DNA from: Voacanga thouarsii | Lineage: Eukaryota > Streptophyta > Magnoliopsida > Gentianales > Apocynaceae | Direction: 5' to 3' | NCBI GenBank assembly: GCA_026120185.1 | Contig: JANUWF010002200.1 | Span: forward strand, 4,028,001-4,092,000 | Length of the DNA: 64,000 nt | Part shown: piece by piece, positions 10,276 to 22,607 of the stretch | How positions within the stretch are numbered: position 1 is the first letter of the stretch | Layout: the number at the start of each line of letters is the position of its first letter | Translations under genes and position numbers: made by a program | Notes under the pieces: model-generated | What the model was told of the DNA's origin: nothing | The model's input: the letters and a program-made list of their open reading frames with translations, nothing else | Database searches by the model: none

Positions 10276-13179
10276 ATGGCAACCCCTACTGATAAGAATA
10301 TTATGTCCCTGGTCCAAGCCGATGCCAGACTGTTTGCCTTGGGCCCGCGTCTCTTGCCTGCAGAGGTTACTGCTGAAGACCTGCGGTTTGTCCTGCTGGC
10401 TGGTTTCACATTCCCTTTGCAACAGGATACTTTCACAACCGCCAATCTTCCCTCTTCTTTTCGCCATTGGCCCCGCAAACTCAAGAATTATAGAGAATGG
10501 CGAGACCGCTGCCACGCCCAATTTGGGGCTATCTGGGCGCAATAGGGAATTTCAGACGCCATCATGATGACCGACTTTGAGATGGCGTTTGACCACAATC
10601 TGTTTGCCGCCGTTCTACCTTTTTGGTCCTCGGCGATAAACGGCTTCATCTTCCCGCACGGGATGTTTTCCCCTACCATTCTCGACATCTGCACCATCCT
10701 CGACTTCCGATGCGAAGGCGATGAAATTTCGAAACTTCATGACGAGGAAAACTTACCAGCCGTTGAGGCTCGTCTGGACAAGGCCTCCTCTTCATACGGA
10801 AACTTCATCAGCACTCAATGAGGAGTGGAAGACACTCCTTCAAACCAAGAACAAGCGGCCTTCCTATGGCTTTAGCTGTGTAAGTATCGGCTCTTTTACG
10901 GAGCAAAAGGCGTTGCAACCTTGCCTCTCTAGTCCTTGCCTTGGTCTACCGCACCATTAACCAGCTGATGGCTGCTCTTGCCGCTGGGGAAGATCGTACC
11001 AATCTTGGGGGTCCACTCTGGATTGCCCAACTCTGGTTGTATCAGTATTTACCCAACTTCGGCGTCAGTCAACTTGCGGGTACCCAGGCGGACTCTGCTA
11101 AATAGGCGACCAGCTATCGGCTACTTCGAGTCCCTGTAAAAACTGCTTTTGCTGAAACCATGTCTCGTACCTTTACCGATGTCGAGACTTCCATGGTGCT
11201 ATCTTCTTTCCGTATGCGGCTCGCCAAGAGGGCCCCCTTTGGCTGAAACATTTGTCGGAAAGCCCCGAGGCAACCCAAGAAACTCTCTGGGCCCGAATTT
11301 TGTGCCTCGGGAAATTCTTCTATGGGCTAAGCCTGGAGCCCAGAGTGCTAAAACCTCCTGTGAGAGGTACAACTCCCACTGCTTTTCTCGCCAGTTTGGG
11401 CTGATACAGGACATTCCGGCGGATCCGGGACACGTCTCCTCCTTCTCTGTGAAACCGGTGTTATTAGCTGAAGATGTACAAACTTTAGCTGAACACACTC
11501 AAGCCATTTTGAGGTCCTTTGTGTTTAACTCCTTCCAGGTGGTGCTGGAGATTTCCCAGAATTTCAACTTGTGGTGGAGGCTACTGAGCGGGGCCCTATT
11601 TTCTGCCCCCATAGGCGTCTGGCTCCTGCGAATTCCTGGGCTGGCCACCTCTTTGCTTGAACCGTCATCTGCTAAAAAAGGAAAACAAGTAAAATACCCT
11701 GTAAGTCCTGTAATAATATCAACCTTACATACTCCCTTAGTACAGAAAACCTCTACTGCTGCTTCTGCTGCCGTGGAAGAGGAGGCAGAAGAGATCGAGG
11801 TCCCGCCCCTGCTTCGTCGATCAAAGAGAAAATAGGAAACACTGACTGCTTCTGCTTCTAAGGTTTGTTTCTGGCAATTCTTATTTTGCTCGGTTCCTCC
11901 AATGTTTAATTTTTGTCTAATGGCGTCATCCTTTCTGCAGAGACGCAAACAAGGGATAAACCGTCCCGTTATCATTGACACTTTTTCTTACTCGGAAGAG
12001 GATATGCCGCTCCGAACTTTAGCCGAAAGGGCGACTGAAAGGACTGCTCATCCGACAGTAGATACCCCGTTGGTGGAGGCTACGGCTCCACCTTCCGCGA
12101 CCGACATATCAGCCTCCTTACCTGCGACAACCCTTCCGTCAGCTGAGCTTTTGACTTCTGAAAGTCCATCCTCTGTCCCGCCAAGGCCTGAAAAACAACC
12201 AGTGGCCGCAGATGTCAAGACAACGGTGCCTCCCCCCAGCCAGGGAACTGGAGCAACTACTGCTTCCCTTCCAATGTTAACGTTGGCTTCGGCGTTGGAC
12301 TTCCTTGATGGCCTCCTCGGGACTTCCCTGCCTACTGAGAGGGCCACTCTGGACAATGTTAGTCGAGCCCTTCTGCGGATTGTTCAGTCGGCCGACCCCG
12401 ACATGCCCCTTGTACTTCGGGACCTGGCAATTGGATGTTTGGGGCAAATGCGCTCCACTGGTCGCTTCTTGTTTGATAAGCAGCGCCGTCGGGATAAAGC
12501 GCACGACCAATTAGAGCTTCTGAAGTTGCATCGAGAAAACGCAGCATTTGCAGAAAAAGATGGTCGGGAATTCACGGGTCAACTTACCCTTCTGCGAGCC
12601 GACATTGCGGAGGGCAAAGGGAAGATTGAACGACTCGAACGCCAGATATCTGAACTCCAGGAAGAACTTGCCTCTGAGAAAGAAGCCTTGAAGCAGCGAC
12701 TTGTGTCAGAGAAAGGGCTTCAGGAGACAGTCCAGGCCATTGATGACTCCAATTTTCAGCATAATGACGAACGGCTAATGCTGGAGGTGGAAGAAGAACT
12801 GCTCGAGACTGAATTATTGAACTCAACCGCCCTGCTGAACGAGATGAGGTCCGGGTGGGACCACTTTGTGGCTAAGCTGAAAAAGGCTTTACACCCTTCG
12901 CCTTCTGATGAAGTAGGCTCTTCCGGGACTCAAGCTGAAGATACTACCCCTTCGATGGCCGAAACAGGGGTTCAAGAGATGTTTGTTGAAGAGGTGGTCC
13001 GGCCTTCCGAAAGAGAAGCAGAAATGGAGGCTGAGTGGGCTGAAGAAGAATTCCCCGTTCCTGATCCGCAGCCAACGGAAGCTGCCATGATGTTTAGTCA
13101 AGCGCCCATCAAGTCAGTAGATCCAAATCGATTGGATTCCTTATCGGCCAACACCATTGCCCCCTCCCCCTTCCGATGA
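10276..13179 (+). pseudogene. Antisense extra ORF of the Tat element: plant mobile domain-like protein with coiled-coil tail
   Basis: This region is coded opposite to gag-pol. The N-terminal part (10276-11400) has features of the plant mobile (aminotransferase-like) domain: an FTFPLQQD segment, an FIFPHGMFSPTILDI segment and GPLWIAQLWLYQYLPNF near 11010-11065. It is broken by in-frame stops at 10543 and 10819, further stops, and two frame changes. A likely 78-bp phase-0 intron (11863-11940) joins it to an open 3' half of over 400 codons. That half has a Ser/Thr/Pro-rich stretch, a Glu/Lys-rich coiled coil (about 12480-12760) and an acidic C-terminus. Antisense extra ORFs of this type are known in Tat-lineage elements; their role is unknown. 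I infer the domain from sequence pattern only. Confidence 0.72.
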
Positions 13180-13341
13180 TAGCTAACTTCTCTTGTAATG
13201 GCACTTACGGCTATCTGATTAGCCTCTTGTGATCAGTTCAAAATATCAGGCCAACAAGTTTTGCTCAAAACGCTTTTCTCTCTCTTTTTCTTCTCTTTTT
13301 TTTTTTTACTCGCTAGTCCCTTCCCAGAACGTCGGATAGTA

Positions 13342-14403
13342 CTACTTCAAAAACTTACCGTTAATCGCTTTACCTGCTTCCTTTCCATCGAGTGTCATTA
13401 TGCGGTAAGCTCCTCCATCAAGAACTTGCATTACTAAGAAGGGACCTTCCCAGGATGCGGACCACTTACCATACTTCGGATCTTTTGGAGCAGCAGGGAG
13501 AATAGTCTTCCATACCATGTCTCCTTCTTGAAAACTTCTTTCTCGAACTTTCCGATTGTACGCCCTTGCCACCTTCTCCTTGTGTTGTTTTATATTCTCC
13601 AAGGCAACCCAGCGGTCCATCTCAACTTGGTCTAGGCTTAGAGCCAAAGCTAACTGGTAATCTTCAGTCGTTAGACCATGCTGGTAGGCTATCCGAGCCG
13701 ACTGCAATAATATCTCAACAGGTAACACAGCATCCTGCCCATAAGTTAGTCTAAACGGAGTGAACCCAATTGCAGTTTTAGTAGCATTCCAATGGGCCCA
13801 TAATACTTCCTGCAACGTCTCATGCCATCTTCTTGGATTGTCTTCTACTGCCTTGCGGATCATGCTGATTAAGGTTTTGTTTGTTGCCTCTGCTTGTCCG
13901 TTGGCCTGTGTATAATAAGGAGAAGAGTGGAGCAACTTAACTTTAAACTGTGTTAGGAAATTACGTACCTGGTCCCCTGTAAACACTGTCCCTTGATCCG
14001 TTGTTATTGTCTCTGGGATTCCAAAACGGAAGAGAATGCTTTGTTGGAGAAAGTTGATGACTGCTGTTTGTGTTACTTTGACCAATGGTTGCGCCTCTAT
14101 CCACTTGGTGAAGTAATCTGTTGCCACCAATATGAATGTGTGTCTTTTTGCTGAGGGTGGATAAATCTTTCCGATGATGTCCAAGGCCCATCCACGGAAA
14201 GGCTATGGCTTAATGATCGGATGCAATTCTGTGGAAGGAGTGTGCAATAAAGGGCTATGCTTTTGGCAAGCTTTACAGCCAGTCGCATAAGCATTACAAT
14301 CTGTAGTCATTGATTGCCAAAAGAAACCATGACGTTGAAGCGTCCACTTCAGCTTTGGGCCCGCTTGATGTGCTCCACATAAACTTTCGTGCACCTCTGC
14401 CAT
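13342..14403 (-). pseudogene. Tat element integrase
   Basis: The zinc-binding N-terminus (14403-14203) shows the H-x3-4-H…C-x2-C pattern: HESLCGAH, then CKAC. The catalytic core follows in an open stretch of 280 codons (14184-13342). Its acidic triad sits in ATDYFTKW, TTDQGTVF and QAEATNK, with the GFTPFRLTYG segment and a C-terminal WEGPF module. A stop separates the zinc part from the core at about 14190-14200. The enzyme would insert the cDNA into the genome. In this copy the polyprotein is no longer continuous. Confidence 0.9.
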
Positions 14404-14647
14404 AGCCCGTAAGGTTTCCTACTTGGAGAGGCACTTTAAAAGAATTCCGGTATGACTCCGCCGGAACAAACCATTGCCTACCAATGTAAAGTTGAGGGTT
14501 TTTCATTTCACTTCTCGAGACGTTTGTCCAGTCGAATTTCTTAAATAATCAACAATCTCCTGTCGCCAATCTTCCTGACACTCTGTCTCCGCTATCTGTT
14601 GGTACATTACTGCTTTCCTAAAACCTGAAGCTAGCTGAGCTAAATCG

Positions 14648-15010
14648 TTAGCACTTTGGTTTTTTTGTCCTGGGAACATGAACTAGAGTAACCTCCAGGA
14701 AATGCTGAAGTAGCCCTTTTACCTCCTGTAACTTACTCGAGAGCAACGGGTTAGCACATTTATAATCTCCTACTACTTGTCGGATAACCACTTGTGAATC
14801 ACCTACAATTCTGACAACTCGAGCTTCCAGTGTTTTCAGGATCCGAAATCTTAACAAAAGGACATCATATTCCACCTGATTATTAGTTGTCCCCTTCTTT
14901 AACTCAAAGTGGACCTTGCCCTGCTGTCCGTTCGGAGATTCAAGGACCAGACCAATACCAGCCTTCTGCTGGGTACTTGAGCCATCAAATTGTAAAACCC
15001 ATGGTTTCAA
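14648..15010 (-). pseudogene. Tat element second (archaeal-type) RNase H
   Basis: WVLQFDGSS, NNQVEYDVLL and RIVGDSQVV carry the acidic D-E-D pattern of the extra RNase H that Tat elements hold between the ordinary RNase H and integrase. The reading frame is open for 120 codons and then lost before integrase. Its presence is the main reason for the lineage assignment. Confidence 0.8.
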
Positions 15011-15059
15011 AGAAATGTACCTCTGCGGCTTGTCTCCAGCTGTTTGTGGTATCTCCAGA

Positions 15060-15540
15060 GAAGGATGTTCAGCTAAAAAATCTGCAACAGCTTATCCTTT
15101 CACAGCCCTCAGTGGCACATAAGTTAGAGAAAAAGCATGTAGTTTGACCGCCCAGTTCATAAGCCGCCCATTCAGTAAAGGGCGATTCAACAAAAGTTTG
15201 ATTAAATCTACCTTACATAGGATATGTACCTCCCTAAATAACAAGTAATGCTCTAGCTTTGTGCATGCATAGTGAAGAGATAAGCATAGCTTTTCAATAG
15301 GGATGTACCTGGTCTCCGTATCCGATAGATTTCGACTAAGGTAATATACTGCTCTTTCTATCCCTTGCTGGTCATCCTAAGCCAATAAACTGCCGATAGA
15401 TCCTTCTATAGCTGATATATATAACTTCATGGGGGACTGGTCATGGGGAGGAGCTAACACCGGTGGATGTGATAAAGCTACCTTTATTTGCTCAAACGCC
15501 ATCTGATGCTCAGGCTGCCAGATAAACTCTTGAGATAACT
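15060..15540 (-). pseudogene. Tat element retroviral-type RNase H and connection, decayed
   Basis: Translated fragments of the ordinary gypsy RNase H are visible in shifting frames. They include a YYLSRNL-type segment, IPIEKLCLSL, a YACTKLEHYLL segment and VADFLAEHPS near 15060-15090. In-frame stops interrupt it. It continues directly from the reverse transcriptase. Confidence 0.7.
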
Positions 15541-16688
15541 TTAAACGTAACAAGGAAGAAAATACCTTCGTTTACCTGCAGCGTTTGCCAAAAAATGCCG
15601 TAAAAAGTTTATCTTCCCCAAGAAACTTTGTAGCTCTTTCTTCGTCTGAGGTGGTCTTGCCTGTAGAATATCTCGGGCCTTATTCTGATCTATTTCAATC
15701 CCCCTCTGGTGTACTAAGAACCCAAGGAAATTCCCAGCCGTAACTCCAAAGGCACATTTAGCTGGATTGATCTTCAAGTGGTGTTGACGCATATGGAGGA
15801 ATGCTTGTTGCAAATCAACTAAGTGTTGTAGGAACATGGGGGATTTGACGACCAAATCATCTATGTAGACTTCCATGGTGTTGCCGATAAGGTCGTGGAA
15901 GATAAGGTTCATAGCCCGTTGAAAAGTGACCCCAGTGTTCTTCAAATCAAATGGTAAAACCACCCACTCGAATAAGCCGATAGACCCAGAGCAACGAAAC
16001 GCTTGTCTTGTGTGTGTCCTCTTCCGCTATGAATATTTGGTTATACCACTGAATAACCATCCATGAAGCTCAAAAGCTGGTTACCGCAGCGAGAATCCAC
16101 TAACATATCTGCCATTGGCATTACATACTCATCCTTCGGCGTGGCCAAGTTTACGTTTCTAAAGTCTATGCAGACACGTAGTTGACCGTTCTTCTTAATG
16201 ACCGGCACAATGTTAGATATCCATTCTGCATACCGGCATGTACGGATGAACCCGCACCGGAGTAACATTTCTACCTTCTCCTTGATCATGGGTAGTAATG
16301 CAGGATTGAAACGTCTTGCAGGTTGCTTATGGTGCTTAAAACCTTCTTTCACAGGTAGGCGATGTTCCACAATACTTCGGTCCAAACCGGGCATCTCATG
16401 ATAGTCCCACGCAAAGCAGTCTTTATACCTGCGGATCAAACAGGCTATCTTATCTCTTTGCTCGATAGTCAAATGTAAACTCACCTTGGCTGTTCTGTTC
16501 TCCCCTGCTTCTCCCATGTCGACTTCTATTAACGGATCTTGAGCAACAAAGCCAGGAGCTCGTCGGACCTCCGGATCTTCAGGCCGTAGTCTGCTTGGTT
16601 CCTCAGTGGGGATCAAATTATGGGCCATCATTAGCTTAGCATATTGGCTTGGATCAAAAGTCGGATGATAAAACAAAGCTTCGTTCAT
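15541..16688 (-). pseudogene. Tat element reverse transcriptase
   Basis: The N-terminal part (16688-16041) contains ISNIVPVIKKNGQLRVCIDF and the PKDEYVMPMADMLVD segment. The palm motif YIDDLVVKS is in the second part (15963-15541), followed by GVTAGNFLGFLVHQRGIEID. A frameshift or stop between about 15960 and 16045 splits the domain. The enzyme copies element RNA into cDNA; the break implies a dead copy. Confidence 0.9.
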
Positions 16689-16748
16689 GTGAATTTTGGC
16701 TGAAAACGGATTAGGATCGACTGGGATTTGCTCTACCCGTTCTCCATC

Positions 16749-17204
16749 CTAGATCAGCATCATCTGGTGTAAAGTGGACAGTACGCAACGGTTTGCATGA
16801 ATCCAGTCCCTGCCCAATAAAACGGAATAGGCTGGCTTTGCATTAATTATAAAAAAGACCGTTTTACTGGTTTTGGACCCGACTGTGACTTCACAAGTGA
16901 TAACACTTTCTGCCGCAGCTGCTTCTCTAGTGAAATTAACCATCTGTACATCAATAGGGGATAAATCCAACTTATCTTTTCCCAGCCATTTCAAGGTAGA
17001 GAAAGGCATTATGTTTAAAACAGCTCCACCATCAACAAAAACCCGAGTAAGTGGCTTGCCATTGACATGTGCCTTGATATACAGAGGTCTGAGGTGGTTG
17101 ACATTTTGGGCTGTCAGAATAGGAAAGAGCATCCCCTTTGGGGGAAGTTGGACATCTACCAGCTCCACCGCGGCTCTTTCTTCCGCATGAAAATCCTCTT
17201 CCAT
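16749..17204 (-). pseudogene. Tat element aspartic protease
   Basis: The catalytic loop VFVDGGAVLNIMPFSTL is followed by a VLLGRDWIHANRC segment, as in plant gypsy proteases. The open stretch is 151 codons and is separated from the reverse transcriptase by an in-frame stop near 16749. It would cut the gag-pol polyprotein. Confidence 0.88.
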
Positions 17205-17291
17205 GGATTCCTAACGAGAGGTAGCACGGAAACTTGATGGCAAGATGTTGAGCATATTTTGGCCATTATCAGAGGCTAGTTGTTCTTCAAC

Positions 17292-19268
17292 CTAGGCATC
17301 AATCAGTTGCCTCTGTTGTGCCTGCTTCCGCTGCTCCCGTCTTTTTTGAGACTTTGATAGCCAGGAACAACAACCAGACAGAAATGTCTCCTTTTGGGAA
17401 ACCTGCACTGTTAGTTTCCCTTCTTTGCCATGAAAATGTGCTGCAAAAGAGGGAGGAGATAAACAGGTAAACATTGACGGTTTACCATCCAATCTCTGGA
17501 ATGCTTGCTCTATCCCCTCAGGCTTGTTGTTTCCTATATGCTCTTGTTGTTTCCCACAGATTGTTTGCAGCATGTGTGCATCAGCTAACGGAAATGGATT
17601 TGTGTCTACCAAAGTTTCTTCCTTTTTGTCTGCAAACTTCAATCTTCCGTCCTGGATAGCCTTCTGAATGATGTTCCTGAAGACAATACAACTGTTAGTA
17701 CTATGTGAGAAAGAGTTATGCCATTTACAATACCTTTTTCCTTTCAATTCTTCTGGGCTGGGGATCTTGTGTCCATAAGCCAGACGAATCTGTTTATCTG
17801 CCACCAGTTGGTCGAAGATTTGTTCAGCTTTTGAGACGTCAAATGAATAGGAGGGTCCTGATGTGGCAATTTCCTCATTTCCTTTGCCGGGCTTTAAGTG
17901 AGGACACGTATAGGATGCACCCTTTACTAATTCCGCTGCCATTACCTCTATCGCCTGCTCTCCGTCTTTATCATTAGTGTCATCTATGACAGATATCATT
18001 GTCTGACCATGAGAGAACTTGACGGAATGCCTCTTCGCTTTCTCCTTGATCATCTCCTCTATTCTGATAGCGTGAGACAATAGCCGGGACAAATCCGAGA
18101 AGTCTTGGAGAATGAGTCGTTCTTTGAGCTATGGATGCATCCTGCTAATAGCAATTCTTGCGCATTCTGTTTCAAGCAACTGGGTTGTACATTTGGACTT
18201 AGTTTGCCGAAAACGTTCAATAAAATCCGCCACATCTTCTGATCCCTTTTGTCTTATGGCCAAAAGGTCCGCGATAGAAACTTTCGGTACTGGTTTAAAG
18301 AAGTGTTGGTGGAACATTCTCTCCATGTTAGCCTATGAGTATACAAAATTAGGAATTAGATTGGCATACCATGTGAAAGCTGCTCCTGTCAAAGATAACG
18401 AAAACAATTGTAACTTATGCCATTCATTGTTCCCCAACTCACCGCATTATGCTGTGAATCTCCCGATATGTTCTATGGTGGATTTGTTGTCTTCACCGGA
18501 AAATGTTGAAAACTCCGGCAGCTTGTAGCCTCGAGGAAGTACCGCCATGGAGTCTACCTACTCAGGGTAAGGTTTTTGGTATACGAGCCGGTCCCGTGAC
18601 TGTCGTCGGAATGTTTCCGCTCCCATATCCACCGGCTGGTACGGCTGTTGAAACTGAGATGAGGGAGTTGGCATGACGAGTCTGGGACCCTGTCTTGTAG
18701 ACGGCTCAGTACTTCTAATCCCTTACCCTGGGTTAGTCGCTGTGAGTACCGGATATGAAGGAGGGTAAGGAACAGAGTAATTCGGCTACCCCCAAAATGG
18801 CGACATGTTTCCCCTAACCAGGTTCGGAACTGTTTCATACGTTGACGGTAACCCTGTCAACGGGACTGGACTTCTGCCTGGAAATATTTCTGCTGGTAAC
18901 GTGTTTTGAGCTAACACTCCTGGAACTTGATGCCCCCCGGTAGCAGGGAAACCCATTTCTCTTCGCAGGAGGTGCACAGAGCCATGAGAGGGTGCACCAT
19001 CAGCCGATGGCACGAGGTATGCAGGTGCCATGTTTGTTCCTTGTGCATGGTACCCCGATGGCTGAACAACGATTTGCGCATTTTGCCTCTGCGCAAATTG
19101 TTGAAGCTCATTCTGAAGTAGGGGTCGAAAAATAGTAGCGAATTGTGAAATAAGTCCCTGTAAGAGTTCGCCAGTACATTGTTCCATAGTATGTCGAATG
19201 GCAGTCAATGAGGTGGACATCGACTGAGATGCCGGTGGCGGGGGTGAGGACTGACCCCCTTGCTCCAC
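17292..19268 (-). pseudogene. Tat element gag, frameshifted
   Basis: An N-terminal open part (19268-18786) has a Pro/Ser-rich start and the segment CTGELLQGLISQFATIF. The capsid-like core is in another frame (18326-18129: RMFHQHFFKP, DLLAIRQKGSEDVADFIERF). The C-terminal part (18092-17292) holds the Tat zinc-like motif CKWHNSFSHSTNSC and a FRNIIQKAIQDGRLKF segment. At least two frame changes lie between 18786 and 18100. The protein would form the particle that packages element RNA. Confidence 0.88.
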
Positions 19269-19429
19269 AGAAGTACCCTGAGTACAACTGGTAGTAGTAA
19301 CTGAAGGGTCGAAGACTCCTCGGAGAGCACGAACTGGGGGTCGCTCAGATATCTCCGGTGCCTGTGGCTACTGTGAGTTGTTTGCCATTGCTCGTCCTGA
19401 CCGCAATAGCATGCGAATACTAACCTCAG

Positions 19430-19447
19430 GTCCCACTGAGCGTGCCA
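19430..19447 (-). other. Primer binding site of the Tat element
   Basis: Five bases inside the right-hand LTR, the minus strand reads TGGCACGCTCAGTGGGAC, starting with the TGG expected opposite a tRNA CCA end. The second Tat element has a similar TGGTATGCCTGGTGGGAC at the same place. I do not assign the tRNA. Confidence 0.75.
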
Positions 19448-19452
19448 ATCTG

Positions 19453-20157
19453 TGTTGCTGTCAAAATAGGGAGCCGATGCAAACGGAGATCGGCTTCGTA
19501 TCCGATAAACACAAACGATCCGATATGGCGTAACAGAAAATAGTATCAGATCTTTTTTTAATTAGGGATCCGGTTCCTTGAACTTACTATAGAAAGGGTT
19601 CAAGAAAGTCAGCTGAGAATGCTAAACGGAAAGCCTTTTCTGGGAAAATGGAATAATACTTGTATTAACCTGCTTAATGGAAGGTATAGAAAAAGTCTGA
19701 TATTGAAAAATGCGAACAGGAAGCTGTAAGAAAAACTGTAAACAAAGCTTGTAAAGAAAAGTTATAACAAAGCAGTAAGAAAGCCGTAAGGAATTGAGAT
19801 CTTAGACTAGAAAGTTGTAAATGATGACGAAGTAAAAGAAATCGAAATTGAATATTGCTGGTTGATAGTTTGATTCTCTTCAGTTCTGGGTGATGCTCCT
19901 CATTTTATACTTGCTGCAAACGAGCCACCGACAGATCGTGAAGTTTCTTTTAGCCAAAGAATACTCCCACCGGTCGTGCAGGATTCTTATGCCAAAAGAT
20001 CAGGAATTTGTTTTCTTTCTTATCGGTTCCGTGGTATCGATGTTGACCATGGCTATCGGCTGCTTGAACGGTTGACTTTATCGGCTCGTCCCAATTTATT
20101 CAGTCAATATCGATTCAAAGTAACCGTTATATCGGCTCGACAGAGTTGACGTCAACA
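19453..20157 (-). repeat. 5' LTR of the Tat element (right copy)
   Basis: It begins TGTTGCTGTCAAAATAGG and ends GACGTCAACA on the plus strand. It is 705 bp, like its partner. The minus-strand TATAAAA at 19903-19909 is the probable core promoter for the gag-pol transcript. The duplication CTTAT follows at 20158-20162. Confidence 0.95.
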
Positions 20158-20162
20158 CTTAT

Positions 20163-21153
20163 TATGCATTTAATTTTCATATAAGTGTCATTTTACATAG
20201 TAATTTATACAAATTAAAAAAAGTCTTAGCATATGCATAAAGTTTTAACAGAGAAAATAGTGAATTACTTTTATTGGAGATTATAGAATTGTTTTAAAAA
20301 TTTAAAATCAATTAATGTTATAATTTAGTTGAATAATAAATTATAGAGATATAATTGAAAAAATAATAAATACATTATTAATTTCATAAAGATGACAAAT
20401 AATAAAGAATAAAAAATTTCAAAAATATCATTTATTAGAAAATGAAGAAAGCAGTTTCAACTTAAGATAATTATTGCCCTAGTGTCTTTGAAATCGACAT
20501 ATTCTTAGGCGTTACGGACTTGATTCAATTTTGAGGCTAATAATTGAGCTGAGCCGTCGCGGAGCCACATGCATTCCAGTAAGGGCAAAGGACAACACTA
20601 GAATGGGGAAAATAATATATTATGTTTTTTTAGGATAAAATATATATTATTAACGTAATTTGTGCATATATTCTTCATTTAAGTGTGACTCTACAATACT
20701 ATTTTTTTTAACAATTTTCTTTTGAGGATTCAAGGAGAAGTTTTAATCCTTTCAAAGTTCCTTTTTTTTTCCCTAAAAAGTTTTATATTTATTAGTACTT
20801 TGTCCCATTTGAGAGGGCTTTGTTTGAAATAAAACGTATATAAAAATAAATACTATCAATGTACAACATATATGAAATAATATATGGATAAATTTTACCA
20901 TTTAAATTGGGAATAAAAATGAGGAACAATATTTTTTTTTTTTACCGTTTTTAAGAAATCTCACCATTTAAATTATATTTTTAATTTCTTTTGAACAAGA
21001 TATTCATAAATTTCCTAAAAGGAAAAATAATTTTTCATAAGTAATTATTTCCTTTTTAACCAAATGGTAATGCACAAAATTGTTTTAAAATAAAATTGAG
21101 ATCATAAAACAATTATAAAGTGTAATTGTTTTTAATTACAATGGCAATAGTAA

Positions 21154-21196
<43 letters not shown>

Positions 21197-21743
21197 TAGA
21201 TTGATGTTCTATATTTTTATAGTTATTTTTAATTTTATATACTAAAGATTAGAAATATTAAGAATAATAATTTTTTCGTTTAAATTGAAAATTTGATCTG
21301 GCTCGGCCTTATTGATTTATAGATTTTTTGTTTTGCTGGATTTTCACCCTTACCCCCTTTATTTAGGAGGAAAGGCGAGTGACCTTATTCCACTGGATTA
21401 ATGCCTTTCCAAGCCCAAGATTTTGATTAAATGACTAGTTGTCATTTGCTTGTTCAATCGATAAGAGGTCTATCGTGCTTATTTGTAAAACATAATGAAA
21501 GTCTTCAAAACCTTCCTCATTGCAGGAACCAGGAAAAATCAGTGTGGACGTCTCCGTTGAAATCTCTCTTTTTAGTGCCCGGTTTCCTTTAATTCGATCA
21601 AACGCTCGTAGCTTCATTAAGAGACTATGGAGATAGACAAACAGACCGTTTGGATTGAAGAAAATGGAGGGAAAGGAGAGGATAGTAAATAGAGAGTTTG
21701 AATTCTAGGTGTTTAAATTAGTTTTTAAGAAAAGAAAGGAATG
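20163..21743. other. AT-rich intergenic DNA with (TA)n
   Basis: No gene is supported. A (TA)n microsatellite occupies 21157-21193. A moderately GC-richer stretch at 21300-21670 has only short reading frames and no recognisable domain. Confidence 0.5.
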
Positions 21744-22599
21744 TGTTGACATTCAAAAATGTAGTTAGTTAGACAAGTCAAGACGTAACTGGACAAGCCC
21801 GCCAGAGCATGATTGGATGGGTCATTCAAGAGCATCATTTGGATGAGCCAAACAGATGCATTTGGGCCAACAAAGTAAGCCGAGTCTAGCAGTCTCCAAC
21901 AGAACCCCATGCAAGTCGGAGAAGCAAGCGGCCAGGAGTTTGACTTCAATCAAGATACTTCCTATCTTCAAAGGAGTTAATTATTGAGGTGATAATACGT
22001 GGATTTCTCTCAAAGGAATCTCCTACTTCGCCATTAACAATCATGGAGTGGAGGAGAATAGTCACAATTGCCATATTCTCCATTTTTTATCATGGAGACG
22101 TGACTGGAAACTTGGAAATGAAGGTAATCTACCTATAAAAGCCGGAAGATGAACAGAAGAAAAGGGATATCAAGAAATCATCTCAATAGTATATTTCATT
22201 CCTTAATTTCATTTGAAAGCTTGTTTAACTGCTTTTCTTTAAATTTATATACTTTTATAGCTTTAATCAATTTTAGCCAAGTCTTTCTTTCAAACTATTG
22301 AGTATTTGTGCTCTCGGGGTTATTACTTTGGTCCCCAATTCATTCCTTCCAATTCACACTGATTATTGCATTCACTTCACAAATTAAGCTTGTTTGGAGG
22401 CTTTCTAAAGTGTTCCAAGGAACCTTATCATTTGATCCTCAGCTTCTTGCGCGACTTTCTAGAAAGTTGTGTAGAGGAAGTAATAAGAAGTGTGGAATAC
22501 TTGATTGGCCAAATGTCATCTTCGATCAATCCAATCACAGTCAAATTCATCTGGCCAGTCAATGACTTGATGGGCAGATAGTGAATTCCAGATTCAACA
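21744..22599 (+). repeat. 5' LTR of the second Tat element
   Basis: Proposed ends are TGTTGACATT and CAGATTCAACA, giving the inverted terminus TGTTGA/TCAACA. The length is 856 bp. A TATAAAA box is at 22134-22140. The end is fixed by the primer site eight bases downstream. No second LTR was found, so the left boundary rests on the terminal inverted repeat alone. Confidence 0.7.
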
Positions 22600-22607
22600 C
22601 CTTTTTT

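Larger units (their letters stand above)
9252..20157 (-). mobile_element. Complete Ty3/gypsy LTR retrotransposon, Tat lineage, with an antisense extra ORF
   Basis: The element is 10.9 kb, bounded by two 705-bp LTRs and flanked by the perfect duplication CTTAT (9247-9251 and 20158-20162). Gag, protease, reverse transcriptase, two RNase H segments and integrase run on the minus strand from 19268 to 13342, so the 5' LTR is the right-hand one. Two features point to the Tat lineage: the second, archaeal-type RNase H before integrase, and the CKWHNSFSHSTNSC zinc motif of gag. A long opposite-strand coding region lies between integrase and the 3' LTR. Stops and frameshifts in gag, pol and the extra ORF make it non-autonomous today. 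By eye the LTRs differ at roughly 50 of 705 positions (about 7%), mostly transitions. Confidence 0.95.

Noticed and set aside
10070..10567. Open frame of 165 codons on the plus strand
   Set aside because: It overlaps the PMD-like frame out of register, has no domain pattern and lies partly in the untranslated part of the Tat element.
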